Shown here piece by piece: positions 1 to 6,927 of a DNA stretch of 20,851 nt. Position 1 is the first letter of the stretch. Each line of letters starts with the position of its first letter. The stretch comes from AR5 sp035762565. Lineage in GTDB: Bacteria; Methylomirabilota; Methylomirabilia; Rokubacteriales; CSP1-6. The notes under the pieces are model-generated. The model was not told the origin of the DNA. It did not search any database and saw only the letters and a list, made by a program, of their open reading frames with translations. The position numbers and the translations under genes were made by a program. The stretch covers positions 1 to 20,851 of the forward strand of contig DASTOJ010000246.1 in NCBI GenBank assembly GCA_035762565.1. Direction: 5' to 3'.

Positions 1-309
1 GGGCAGTCGCCGGCGGCACCACTCGCAGGCGCCGCACGACACCGAGAACGGCACGACCACCCGGTCGCCCGGCCGCACCGTGCGCACCCCGGCGCCGGCC
101 TCCTCCACCACGCCCATGAACTCGTGGCCCATGATGGCGCCCGTCTGCACCAGCGCGCCGCCGCCGCGCCCGTGGTACTGGTGCAGGTCGGAGCCGCACA
201 CCGCGCTCGTGGTGATTCGCAGCAGCACGTCGGTCGGGTCGACCAGCTTGGGGTCGGCCACGTCGGTGGCCCGCACGTCGCTCACGCCGTGGAACGTGAT
301 CGCCTTCAT
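1..309 (-). CDS. Zinc-dependent alcohol dehydrogenase, N-terminal part (cut by window edge)
   Basis: The first 103 residues of a medium-chain (MDR) zinc alcohol dehydrogenase are visible; the NAD(P)-binding domain lies beyond base 1. The GroES-like catalytic domain shows Cys38 in an AVCGSDLH motif and His62-Glu63 in GHE, the usual catalytic zinc ligands. Cys92, Cys95 and Cys98 (CGACEWC) begin the structural-zinc cluster. Enzymes of this type oxidise alcohols or polyols, or formaldehyde adducts, in the cytoplasm; the substrate cannot be read from this fragment. The ATG overlaps the stop of the upstream ROK kinase in a 4-base ATGA, so the two are probably translationally coupled and share a transcript. 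A sugar or polyol pathway is a reasonable inference from that pairing. Confidence 0.9.
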   Translation of the reverse strand, partial: MKAITFHGVSDVRATDVADPKLVDPTDVLLRITTSAVCGSDLHQYHGRGGGALVQTGAIMGHEFMGVVEEAGAGVRTVRPGDRVVVPFSVSCGACEWCRRRLP

Positions 310-1292
310 CGTGGATCCTTGTCCTCCGTCTCGTAGAGCACCAGGGCGGCGGCGCCCCGCATGGTCACCCGCTTGTCGCCCGGCACGATCACCACCCGCG
401 TCGCCGCCAGCGCCTGGGCGAACGCGTACTCACCGGCCGCCTTCATGATGCGCGCCTCCAGCGGCGCCAGCGAGGTCGCCACGCCGCCGGTGATGACGAC
501 GACCTCCGGGTTCAGGCCGTTGACGACCGTGCCGATCATGGCCGCCAGCGCCCGGCACGCCTCGTCTACCACAGCCGCGGCCACCGTGTCACCCTCGGCG
601 GCGGACGCAAAGACCAACGGCGCGGTGATCGCGCCGGCGTCGCCCCCGGCGGCCCGGAGCAGCGCCGTCCCCGCGCTCCCCGTCGCCCGCGCCCGGGCCG
701 CCTCGGCGATGCCCCGCCCGCTGGCAAAGACCACCAGGCATCCGCGCCCGCCGCACCAGCAGGGAGGTCCGTCGAAATCCACCGGCACGTGACCCAGCTC
801 ACCACCGAACCCGGCGGCGCCTCGGACGAGCCGCCCGTCGAGGATGATACCGGCGCCGATCCCGGTGCCCACGGCCAGCGCCACCAGCGAGCGCGCGCCG
901 CGCCCGTGGCCGAACCGCCACTCGGCCAGCGCTAGCGCGTTCACGTCATTGTCGAGGAAGACCGGCAGCGCGAAGCGCTCGGCCAGCTCGGCCCCGAGCG
1001 ACCGGCCGGCCAGCTCGGGGATGTGATGCACCGGCTCGCCGACCCGGCCGGCCGCGACGTCCACCGGGCCGGGAATGCCGAGGCCGATCCCGCCGATCGC
1101 GTGCCCCAGCCCCTCGGCGCGCTCGCGCACGGTCGCGATCAGCTCCGCAAGCGTGTCGAGCGCGCGGCCAGGACCGTGGCGGTGAGTGGGAACACTCTCT
1201 TCGACGACGACCTCGCCCTCGGCGGTCACGGCGCCGGCGGCCACCGTCGTGCCGCCGACGTCCACCCCGAGCAGCAGCGGGGACCGCGGCAT
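306..1292 (-). CDS. ROK-family sugar kinase (glucokinase-like)
   Basis: This 328-residue protein has the length and layout of ROK kinases, which phosphorylate glucose, N-acetylglucosamine or related sugars with ATP; some ROK members are repressors, but no DNA-binding domain is present here. The N-terminal phosphate loop is DVGGTTVAAG (residues 11-20). The catalytic-base Asp116 lies in DNDVNALALAE, followed by a GTGIGAG phosphate motif (142-148). The zinc site is complete: His168 in GELGH, then Cys178, Cys180 and Cys185 in CWCGGRGC. One oddity is that the sugar-contacting Glu usually found two residues after the last Cys (GCLE) is Val187 here. The start is ATG with the protein beginning MPRSP. 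The gene overlaps the downstream alcohol dehydrogenase by four bases. Substrate is uncertain. Confidence 0.9.
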   Translation of the reverse strand: MPRSPLLLGVDVGGTTVAAGAVTAEGEVVVEESVPTHRHGPGRALDTLAELIATVRERAEGLGHAIGGIGLGIPGPVDVAAGRVGEPVHHIPELAGRSLGAELAERFALPVFLDNDVNALALAEWRFGHGRGARSLVALAVGTGIGAGIILDGRLVRGAAGFGGELGHVPVDFDGPPCWCGGRGCLVVFASGRGIAEAARARATGSAGTALLRAAGGDAGAITAPLVFASAAEGDTVAAAVVDEACRALAAMIGTVVNGLNPEVVVITGGVATSLAPLEARIMKAAGEYAFAQALAATRVVIVPGDKRVTMRGAAALVLYETEDKDPR

Positions 1293-1299
1293 CGCGCGG

Positions 1300-1576
1300 C
1301 TCTACCGACTCTCGTGGAGCGTGGTGACGCGGGAGGCCGGCCGGGGTTGTCGCGGGCGCGCCTGCATGGCTCGCCGGTCGCCGTAACTCGCTCCGGGCTC
1401 GGCTCGCTCGGCCCCCCCATCCCCCTGAGGGGGCTGGGGTACGGGCGAGTCGAATCGCTGGCGGCTCGCTCGCCGAGCCCTGCGCTCGAACGGCGACGAC
1501 GGCTCGCCATGATGGCGCGCCCGCGACAACCCCGGCCGGCCTCCCGCGTCACCACGCTCCACGGGAGTCACCAGAG
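1300..1576. repeat. Long inverted repeat filling the gap between two genes
   Basis: Two 49-base arms, 1314-1362 and 1514-1562, are exact reverse complements by eye. Weaker pairing continues outward (about 10 of 14 bases between 1300-1313 and 1563-1576) and inward past the arms through GGCTCGCC/GGCGAGCC-like segments. Near the centre a second hairpin is visible, with stem 1415-1425, loop TGA, and stem 1429-1439 (CCCC-AT-CCCCC against GGGGG-CT-GGGG). The element occupies essentially the whole gap between the YdjC stop and the ROK kinase start. It could act as a strong terminator or processing structure between two transcripts, or be a non-autonomous palindromic mobile element (MITE or REP-like). 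No transposase and no clear target-site duplication were seen. Confidence 0.85.
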
Positions 1577-2311
1577 ATGGCCGAAGTGGCGGAGCGTGAT
1601 CCCGAGGGCGGTCGCGGCGGCGCGGGCCGCGCCGGTGCCGAGGCCTGCCATCTCGATCTCGCGCTGGCGGCCGTAACGACTGTAGCCGAGATCGGCGTCG
1701 AACCAGCCCGGGTGGCACATGAACTCCGACACGCCCGGCGGCAGCGCGCGCAGCCGGCCGAGCGTGCGCGCGGGCGACCAGTAGGCGTCGGGCCCCGACT
1801 CGCCGAAGAAGTGATCGGGCGTGCGCAGGCCGGCGCTGCGGGCGCGCGTGCGGGCCGCCGCGTCCTGGCTGCGCACGGCCAGACCGCGCCGCCGGGCGAC
1901 GTCGAGCACGACCTCGCGCACCGGCGGGTAGAGGCCGACGTGGTGGTGCGTGTCCATGTGCGTCGGCGGGCGGCCGACCAGCTTCTCGAAGCGCTCGAGC
2001 TGCGCCTCGACCTCCGCCCGGACCTCCCTCGCGTCGGCGCCGGCGGCCGCGCGCCGCGGGTCGCGCACGAAGCGTCCGCTGCCGTCCACCAGCGAGCGCG
2101 CGCGCGTGAGCGGCGCGCCGAGCGTGAGGTTCACGTGCAGCCCGAGACCCAGCCCGGAATCGCGCGCGGCCGCGAGCTGCCGGCGGTCGAGGTCGGCGGT
2201 GACGAGCACGGTGGCGCTGGTGACGACGCCGTGGCGGTGGGCGGCCAGGATGCCGGCGCTCACGCCGCGGGTGAGGCCGAAGTCGTCGGCATTCACGATG
2301 AGCGCCCTCAC
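1568..2311 (-). CDS. YdjC/ChbG/HpnK-family carbohydrate deacetylase
   Basis: This 247-residue protein belongs to the YdjC family of metal-dependent deacetylases, which remove acetyl groups from N-acetylated sugars such as chitobiose (ChbG) or hopanoid-linked glucosamine (HpnK). The diagnostic NADDFG lies at residues 7-12, with Asp9/Asp10 expected to bind metal and act in catalysis. A conserved His59 and the THMDTHHH segment (117-124) supply further metal ligands, and CHPG occurs in the C-terminal half. The GTG start overlaps the stop of the upstream methyltransferase in GTGA; starting further upstream would only add shadow sequence from that gene. It is the last gene of the seven-gene operon and is followed at once by the long inverted repeat. 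The actual sugar substrate is unknown; there is no signal peptide, so it is probably cytoplasmic. Confidence 0.9.
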   Translation of the reverse strand: MRALIVNADDFGLTRGVSAGILAAHRHGVVTSATVLVTADLDRRQLAAARDSGLGLGLHVNLTLGAPLTRARSLVDGSGRFVRDPRRAAAGADAREVRAEVEAQLERFEKLVGRPPTHMDTHHHVGLYPPVREVVLDVARRRGLAVRSQDAAARTRARSAGLRTPDHFFGESGPDAYWSPARTLGRLRALPPGVSEFMCHPGWFDADLGYSRYGRQREIEMAGLGTGAARAAATALGITLRHFGHLW

Positions 2312-3000
2312 GCCAGGCGCCCCTCGAGCACGAAGCGCTCCACCCGCTCCGGCATCCCCGGCGGCAGCGCGCCCTCCGCATCGAGCGCCCGGAGATGATC
2401 GAGCCGCTCGTAGCCGATCCGCGGGAAGCCCTGCGTCTCGCTGCCGATCACCCGTGGCGTGAGCCCCGCCGCCTCGAGCTTCGCAAAGGCGGCCTTGCGA
2501 CCGAGGAAGGCGAAGATCGTGGTCACGAACCGGCCGCCGGGCGCCAGGTGCGCCGGCGCGCCGGCGATGAGGCGGTCCAGCACCTCCCAGCCGTCGATGC
2601 CGCCGTTGTCGGCGGCGGCGGTGGCGTCGCGCCGCTCGCGCCCGGGCGGCGTGGGCATCTGCGGCGGGTTGCTGCACACGAGGTCGAAGCGCTCGCCGGC
2701 CACCGGCGCGTAGCAGTCGCCCAGCCGCGCGTCGATCGTCACGGCGTTGAGAACGGCGTTGGCGCGGATCGTCTCGACCGCGGCGGGCACCACGTCGGTG
2801 GCCACCACGCGCGCGCCCGCGCGGGCGGCCAGCACGGCGGCCAGGCCGAGCCCGGCGCCGACCTCCAGCACGCGCTCGCCCGAGCGGACCGACAGGTGGC
2901 GGCAGAAGAACAGCGAGCCGGCCTTGGGCGGCTGCACCCCGTCGGGCACGCGGAAGACGCAGTCCTCGTAGAGGTAGAGCAGCACGCCCGCGCCAGTCAC
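2308..3000 (-). CDS. Class I SAM-dependent methyltransferase (PrmC/small-MTase-like)
   Basis: A 230-residue Rossmann-fold methyltransferase. Motif I is VLEVGAGLG (residues 44-52), the acidic end of strand 2 is Asp69 in VVATD, and motif IV is SNPPQMP (110-116). The NPPQ tetrad is of the N6-adenine/N5-glutamine type (PrmC, RlmG and TrmN6 relatives), which methylate planar amide or amino nitrogens on protein or RNA. The target here cannot be named. I chose the GTG that overlaps the previous gene's stop (GTGA); the reading frame stays open further upstream, but that extension lies inside the 103-residue gene and looks like a shadow. Both ends overlap neighbours by four bases, so it is tightly coupled within the operon. 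Confidence 0.85.
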   Translation of the reverse strand: MTGAGVLLYLYEDCVFRVPDGVQPPKAGSLFFCRHLSVRSGERVLEVGAGLGLAAVLAARAGARVVATDVVPAAVETIRANAVLNAVTIDARLGDCYAPVAGERFDLVCSNPPQMPTPPGRERRDATAAADNGGIDGWEVLDRLIAGAPAHLAPGGRFVTTIFAFLGRKAAFAKLEAAGLTPRVIGSETQGFPRIGYERLDHLRALDAEGALPPGMPERVERFVLEGRLA

Positions 3001-3308
3001 TTCCCCTGCACCTTCCGGAAGTAGAGCCGGATCGCCTCCTTGAGCTGGGCGCGCGCCCCTGCCGAGGTCTGGGCGTCCTCCAGTGTGTCCAGCTCGATCG
3101 CCAGCGGCACGCCTTCCTTCTTCACGCCGTCCAGCTCGGCGGTGAGTCCGCACCGCTCGTCCGACTCGGTGAACACCAGCTTGGCCTTCTGAAAGGTCCC
3201 GTCATCGCGCGCGATCTGCTCGACCGTCTCGACCAGCAATCGCTTGATCGCCTCGGCGTCGCCGCCGGGAATGGTCGAGAACGCCGCGGTCAGGCTAACT
3301 TCCGCCAT
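2997..3308 (-). CDS. Unknown 103-residue protein following the selenoprotein candidate
   Basis: I do not recognise this family. The protein is soluble-looking and acidic to neutral, has no signal peptide or membrane segment, and contains one cysteine in ESDERCGLTAELDG. It starts MAEVSLTAAFSTIPGG and ends in a basic amphipathic stretch (LKEAIRLYFRKVQGK). The predicted pattern is mixed alpha/beta. Its ATG lies 14 bases inside the end of the AhpD-like selenoprotein gene, and its stop overlaps the start of the methyltransferase, so it is translated as part of this operon. The coding frame is supported by these overlaps and by protein-like composition. Close linkage with a redox-type protein suggests, but does not show, that the two work together. 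Confidence 0.75.
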   Translation of the reverse strand: MAEVSLTAAFSTIPGGDAEAIKRLLVETVEQIARDDGTFQKAKLVFTESDERCGLTAELDGVKKEGVPLAIELDTLEDAQTSAGARAQLKEAIRLYFRKVQGK

Positions 3309-3552
3309 CGCTGTACACCTTCAGGATGTCGGCGTGCGCCTTGGCGGCGTTGGCACGGATGGCGAAGGAGATCGCCTCGCGGACTTCGTCCTCGCTGGCG
3401 CCGCTGGCCCTGGCACCTGCCAGGTCGCGCTTGGCTCAGTGGGTGTTGCCGACCGCGAGATTGGCGGCCAGGTAACAGAGGTAGGCGGTCTTGGGATCGA
3501 GCGCCCCCTTCTTGTACTTCCACGAAGCGATGACCTTCTCTTCCAGCGCCAT
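3295..3552 (-). CDS. AhpD/CMD-like selenoprotein candidate (in-frame TGA = Sec39)
   Basis: Read through the TGA at 3436-3438, this frame gives an 85-residue protein, the length of a single carboxymuconolactone decarboxylase (CMD)/AhpD domain. Before the TGA is LCYLAANLAVGNTH; after it comes AKRDLAGARASGASEDEV and then REAISFAIRANAAKAHADI, which match the AhpD-like pattern of a helix, the redox centre, then a GAS-x-E-E-V-x-E-A-I helix. The TGA falls at the second Cys of the family's CxxC motif; the first Cys position is Asn36. AhpD proteins are thiol reductants that support peroxide removal. A strong ribosome binding site precedes the ATG, a SECIS-like hairpin follows the TGA, and the next gene overlaps the true stop. 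A pseudogene or sequencing error is the alternative; stopping at the TGA would leave only 38 residues without the domain's active helix. Confidence 0.85.
3400..3438 (-). promoter_or_regulatory. Bacterial SECIS-like element (TGA plus hairpin)
   Basis: Directly after the TGA (3438-3436, minus strand) the RNA can form a 6-bp stem CCUGGC/GCCAGG (3424-3419 with 3414-3409) closed by the tetraloop AGGU (3418-3415). The loop guanines are bases 19 and 20 after the UGA, and A-G-G-U occupies positions 18-21, the same place as in the well-studied E. coli fdhF SECIS. An outer GCC/GGC pairing next to the UGA (bases 1-3 with 34-36) can extend the structure across an internal loop. Bacterial SECIS elements recruit SelB carrying Sec-tRNA, and guanines in the loop are the key contact. 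The element lies inside the coding sequence, as expected in bacteria. Confidence 0.8.
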
Positions 3553-3557
3553 CGGCG

Positions 3558-3565
3558 CCTCCTTT
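3558..3565 (-). promoter_or_regulatory. Strong ribosome binding site of the selenoprotein gene
   Basis: AAAGGAGG lies just upstream of the ATG of the AhpD-like gene, at near-ideal spacing, overlapping the stop codon of the alpha/beta hydrolase. It fixes the start and argues that this small frame is truly translated despite its internal TGA. Confidence 0.8.
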
Positions 3566-4271
3566 ACTTGCCCATGAGGATCTTCGTCAGCTCGCCGGGC
3601 ATGGTGACCATCGCGGCGTGGCCTGTCTTCAGCTCGTGGAACGTCCACTTGCGGTCGTCGCGCAGGCGCTCGGCGAACTGGTCGAACGTTCCCCGGGCGG
3701 GCTTCGAGCAGTAGATGTACGTCCGCCGGAGCCGCTCGCCGCCGATCCCGGCCGGTAGCGGTTGCTCGAACGTGCGGACCGGCTGCGGCCGCGCGTGCCT
3801 GTTCAGCCACTCGGTGTCGCGCTGGCTGGTGACGCCGAGCTGCTCGGGCGTCAGCGACGGGACCTTCCACCCCTCGCCCTGCGTCCGGGCGGCTTCGCGC
3901 AGCGTCGTCGCTCGCTCGCCGAGGTAGTCGAACAGCGCCTTGCCGGCCTCGGGAACGAACGCGTCGAGGTAAACGAGGTGGCCGATCCGGGCCACCGCCC
4001 GCGCTGCCACGCCCGTGACGACCATGCCGCCGTACGAGTGGCCGACCAGCGTCACCTGGCGCAGCTCCTCGGCCTCCAGCACGGCGACCACGTCCTGGAT
4101 GTGGGTCTCGAGGTCGATCTCGGGCCGAGCCAGGTGCGCGCGCTCGCCGAGCCCGGTGAGGGTGGGCGTGTAGACGTCCTGGGCGGCGTCGCGCAGCAGC
4201 CGCGCGACCTTCGCCCAGCACCAGCCGCCGTGCCACGCCCCGTGAACGAGCACGTAGGTTCCGATCGCCAT
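3564..4271 (-). CDS. Alpha/beta hydrolase (esterase, SABP2/hydroxynitrile-lyase-like group)
   Basis: A 235-residue single-domain alpha/beta hydrolase. The oxyanion region is VLVHGAWHGGWCW (residues 7-19), the nucleophile elbow is GHSYGG with Ser79, and the catalytic His is probably His218 in TGHAAM. The HGAWHGGWCW start and compact cap are typical of the plant methylesterase/hydroxynitrile-lyase and bacterial esterase (pyrethroid-hydrolase-like) group, whose members cleave carboxyl esters; the substrate is unknown. The acid residue could not be placed with certainty. There is no signal peptide. It lies 10 bases after gamma-glutamyltransferase and 11 bases before the AhpD-like gene, so it is an internal operon member. 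ATG start with MAIGTYVLVHG fits the family N-terminus without extension. Confidence 0.88.
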   Translation of the reverse strand: MAIGTYVLVHGAWHGGWCWAKVARLLRDAAQDVYTPTLTGLGERAHLARPEIDLETHIQDVVAVLEAEELRQVTLVGHSYGGMVVTGVAARAVARIGHLVYLDAFVPEAGKALFDYLGERATTLREAARTQGEGWKVPSLTPEQLGVTSQRDTEWLNRHARPQPVRTFEQPLPAGIGGERLRRTYIYCSKPARGTFDQFAERLRDDRKWTFHELKTGHAAMVTMPGELTKILMGK

Positions 4272-4281
4272 CCGATATTCC

Positions 4282-5931
4282 TCAGTGCCCGGCGGCGGCG
4301 GCCGCGCTGTACTGCTCCAGGCCGGCCTCGAGGCCCCGGGCCGTGACGCGGACCGCCACCGGCCGCGCGAAGTTCAGGGTGGAGTACGACTCTTTCTTGG
4401 GCGCGACCGTGTGGCCGCGCCGGGCCAGCCCGGCCAGGGCCTTGTCGCCCACGCGCGTGCTCACGAGCACCTCGCCACCCTCGGCGTGCACGCGCGGCGC
4501 CTCGACGGCCGCCTGGGGCGAGGCCTTGAGGTCGATCAGGTTGCTCAGGACCTGGGGCAGCGCGGAGATGATCCCACGGCCCCCCGGGGCGCCGGCCGTG
4601 AACGCGGGCGCGCCGCGCTTGAACCCGAGCACGGGGACCATGTTCACCAGCCCCCGCTTGCCGGGCCCGACCGAGTTCGCCTTGCCCGGCTCGGGGTCGA
4701 ACCAGATCATCCCGTTGTTGAGCAGGATGCCGGTGCCGGGCACGACGACGCGCGAGCCCCACAGCGACACCGCCGTGTGCGTGAGCGACACCATGTTGCG
4801 CTGCCGGTCGACCACCGACACGTGAGTCGTGCACTCGTCGGTCGCGCGCGGCGGGCGGCCGGCGCGCGGCGCGCCGCGCCGGATCTCCGCCGCGGCCTCG
4901 CGCGCGTGCTCCCTCGAGAGCAGCCGGTCCCACGGCACCTTGACGGTCGCGGGATCGCCCAGGTGCTCGAAGCGGTCGCGGAAGCCGCGGGCGATGGCGC
5001 TGGCGCGCAGGTGCAGCCCCTCGACCGTCTGCCAGCCGACGCGCGCCGGGGCGAACTCGCCGAGGATGTTGAGGATCTCCAGCGCCGTCGGGCCGCCGGT
5101 GGCGCCCGGCGAGAACGCCAGGTCGGTGTCGCGGTAGCGGCCCAGCAGGGCCGGCTCCACGAGCACGCGGTACGACTCCAGATCCTCGCGGCGGATCAAG
5201 CCGCCGTTGGCCGCCATGTCGTCCACGAGCGCCTGGCCGATGGCCCCCCGGTAGAACGCGTCAGGGCCGTCCCTGGCGATCAGCTCGAGGCTGCGGGCGA
5301 GGTCGGGGTAGATCGAGCAGTCGCCCGGCTGCATGCCGGCCGGCCGGTGGATCCAGCGCCCGTCGCGCAGGTAGGCGCGCGCGCTGGCGGGATACGCCGA
5401 CAGCTCCTGCACGAACTTGGCGTGATTGAGCGCCAGGTACCAGTCGGTCTCGAACCCGTCGCGGGCCAGGGCGATCGCCGGCGCCAGCGCGTCCCTCCAC
5501 TGCATCGTGCCGTAGCGCTCCAGGGCCAGCGCCAGCCCGGCCACGGAGCCCGGCACCGCGACCGACCGGTGCCCGTACTCGTTGGCGGCGTGCTCGGTGC
5601 GAGGCCAGCCAAACAGGCCGTCCGACACGCCGCCGACGACGGTGTACATGGACTCGTGGGCCCCCAGCGGGGCCACGCCGTTGAAGTTGAGGCAGACCGC
5701 CTCCCCTCGCCTGGCCAGGTGCACCAGCATCGTGCCGGAGCCGGCGACGGTGGACATGAACGGCTCGACGACCGTCATGGCGAAGGCGGTGGCGACGGCG
5801 GCGTCCACGGCGTTGCCGCCGCGGGCCAGGATGGCGGCGCCCACCTCCGCGCCGCGCGGGTGCTCGGCGGCGACCATGCCGTGCGCAGCGAGGGGCGTTC
5901 GCTTGGTGACGACGAGCTGTGAGCGAAGCAT
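4282..5931 (-). CDS. Gamma-glutamyltransferase family protein
   Basis: This 549-residue Ntn-hydrolase has the full length of gamma-glutamyltranspeptidases, which self-cleave and then move or hydrolyse gamma-glutamyl groups from glutathione and related amides. The large-subunit opening GMVAAEHPRGAEVGAAIL and the GGNAVDAAVA motif (39-48) are typical. The self-cleavage site and nucleophile are Thr368 in ECTTHVSVVD, followed by GILLNN (401-406). The oxyanion glycines sit in AGAPGGRG. The usual G-N after VSVVD is R-N here (DRQRN). No signal peptide is visible, although many homologues are periplasmic, so it may be cytoplasmic or an intracellular hydrolase-type member. It lies 16 bases after the lipoprotein gene in the operon. 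The true substrate is uncertain. Confidence 0.92.
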   Translation of the reverse strand: MLRSQLVVTKRTPLAAHGMVAAEHPRGAEVGAAILARGGNAVDAAVATAFAMTVVEPFMSTVAGSGTMLVHLARRGEAVCLNFNGVAPLGAHESMYTVVGGVSDGLFGWPRTEHAANEYGHRSVAVPGSVAGLALALERYGTMQWRDALAPAIALARDGFETDWYLALNHAKFVQELSAYPASARAYLRDGRWIHRPAGMQPGDCSIYPDLARSLELIARDGPDAFYRGAIGQALVDDMAANGGLIRREDLESYRVLVEPALLGRYRDTDLAFSPGATGGPTALEILNILGEFAPARVGWQTVEGLHLRASAIARGFRDRFEHLGDPATVKVPWDRLLSREHAREAAAEIRRGAPRAGRPPRATDECTTHVSVVDRQRNMVSLTHTAVSLWGSRVVVPGTGILLNNGMIWFDPEPGKANSVGPGKRGLVNMVPVLGFKRGAPAFTAGAPGGRGIISALPQVLSNLIDLKASPQAAVEAPRVHAEGGEVLVSTRVGDKALAGLARRGHTVAPKKESYSTLNFARPVAVRVTARGLEAGLEQYSAAAAAGH

Positions 5932-5947
5932 GGCGGGCCTCCGGCGA

Positions 5948-6484
5948 TCAGCTGGGCGGTACGTACTGCGTGATGTCGATCAGGCGTTGCCCGGCGAAGA
6001 ACATGTTCCAGCCGAGGGGATAGACCCACACCTCGGTGGCGTTGCCCTGGATCTGCGGCCAGTAGCGACGGGCGATCTTTTCCATCTGGGCCTGGTCACC
6101 GCTGACCAGCGCCGGAGCGCCGAGCAGGATCAGTACCTGCTCCTTGTCCATCCCGACCGCCACCTGGCGCAGGAACCGGAACGTGGAAACGTCGAGCGCG
6201 CTGGCCTTCTCGGGATGCTTGCGAAGATAGGCGCCGATGAGGTCCTCGACCTGCTGGTCCCACACGCGCTTCTCCTCGAACGTCGGCTCCCGCCCGCTCT
6301 CCCCCAGCACTCTGAGGTTGAACATCTGCAGCGCCGTCGGCCCCTGCGTCGTCCGCTGCTCCACCTCCGCCCGCGTCGCGCACCCCGCTGCCACGATCGT
6401 CGCTGCTACGAAAACGGAGGCGAGGCGTAGGAGTCGCCCGGCGGTCGACAGCACGGCCTCACGGTGGATCACGCGCGTCAGCAT
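5948..6484 (-). CDS. BamE/SmpA-like outer-membrane lipoprotein
   Basis: A 178-residue exported protein and probable first gene of the operon. A basic N-terminus and hydrophobic stretch (about residues 20-34) end in the lipobox VAAGC, so Cys35 should be lipidated. The mature part contains VGMDKEQVLILLGAP (about 109-123), which matches the BamE/SmpA motif where a helix is followed by G-x-P; that fold occurs in outer-membrane assembly and in unrelated lipoproteins. The C-terminus has aromatic-rich strand-like segments (WVYPLGWNMFFAG). The role in this operon is not evident; a direct part in beta-barrel assembly is only one possibility. Start choice: the ATG giving MLTRVIHREA; a slightly later start would also leave a workable signal peptide. 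Confidence 0.8.
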   Translation of the reverse strand: MLTRVIHREAVLSTAGRLLRLASVFVAATIVAAGCATRAEVEQRTTQGPTALQMFNLRVLGESGREPTFEEKRVWDQQVEDLIGAYLRKHPEKASALDVSTFRFLRQVAVGMDKEQVLILLGAPALVSGDQAQMEKIARRYWPQIQGNATEVWVYPLGWNMFFAGQRLIDITQYVPPS

Positions 6485-6493
6485 AGCAGAGCT

Positions 6494-6761
6494 TCAGTCT
6501 GGAAGCTCTTCACTGGCGGCGCCCTGCAACCACGCGAATACTGATTCTTGTCCTCTTCGACTATGCGCTCCGTCTCATCGGCCGACAGTCGGTCGATTCG
6601 AAACATCTTCTTCGTGTAGCCAGGACCACACGAGCCTTCTCGCGTACCTCGACGCCCCGGATGATTGCATGGATGGCGTCGTGGACGTCAACCGAAAAAT
6701 CGCGTTCAACGACCCGCTGCACATCGCGCTCCGAGACATCGGGAACGTATTGGGCTGTCAC
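6494..6761 (-). pseudogene. Decayed small gene with two frame lesions
   Basis: Three consecutive minus-strand frames join into one protein-like sequence. Part one, from a GTG at 6761, reads VTAQYVPDVSERDVQRVVER and on to REKARVVLA. Near 6618-6626 the frame must change to continue as GYTKKMFRIDRLSADETERI and then VEEDKNQY. Near 6538-6541 a missing base is needed to continue as FAWLQGAASEELPD with a stop at 6494. The pieces resemble small unnamed proteins with a C-terminal D-x-x-QY-x-x-WL ending, and the first junction seems to have lost a segment as well as the frame. I infer a pseudogene; the family is not recognised with confidence. The remaining bases up to 6927 show no convincing gene. Confidence 0.5.
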
Positions 6762-6927
6762 TGCTCGGCCTCGGTCAAAACGTACTCTTTGCGGGTTCAC
6801 TTGAGGAAAGCGGCAGCGATGGTCAACTTGAACCGCCACCTCACCGCCGGGCACAAGTCGCAGTGCTGGACGATGCAAAGCGTGAATGCTGCCGGCACCC
6901 GTAGTATGTTGCGCCGAAGAGCACGCC

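Noticed and set aside
1226..1555. Minus-strand open frame across the long inverted repeat
   Set aside because: It lies inside a palindrome and overlaps the ROK kinase start; the translation is low complexity and mirrors the arms.
3436..3438. TGA as an ordinary stop or pseudogene lesion
   Set aside because: Considered seriously, but the SECIS-like hairpin at fdhF spacing, the Cys-equivalent position, continued family-like sequence and overlap with the next gene at the distal stop all favour selenocysteine.
4285..5922. 545-codon plus-strand open frame
   Set aside because: Shadow of gamma-glutamyltransferase, which has its full catalytic motifs on the minus strand.
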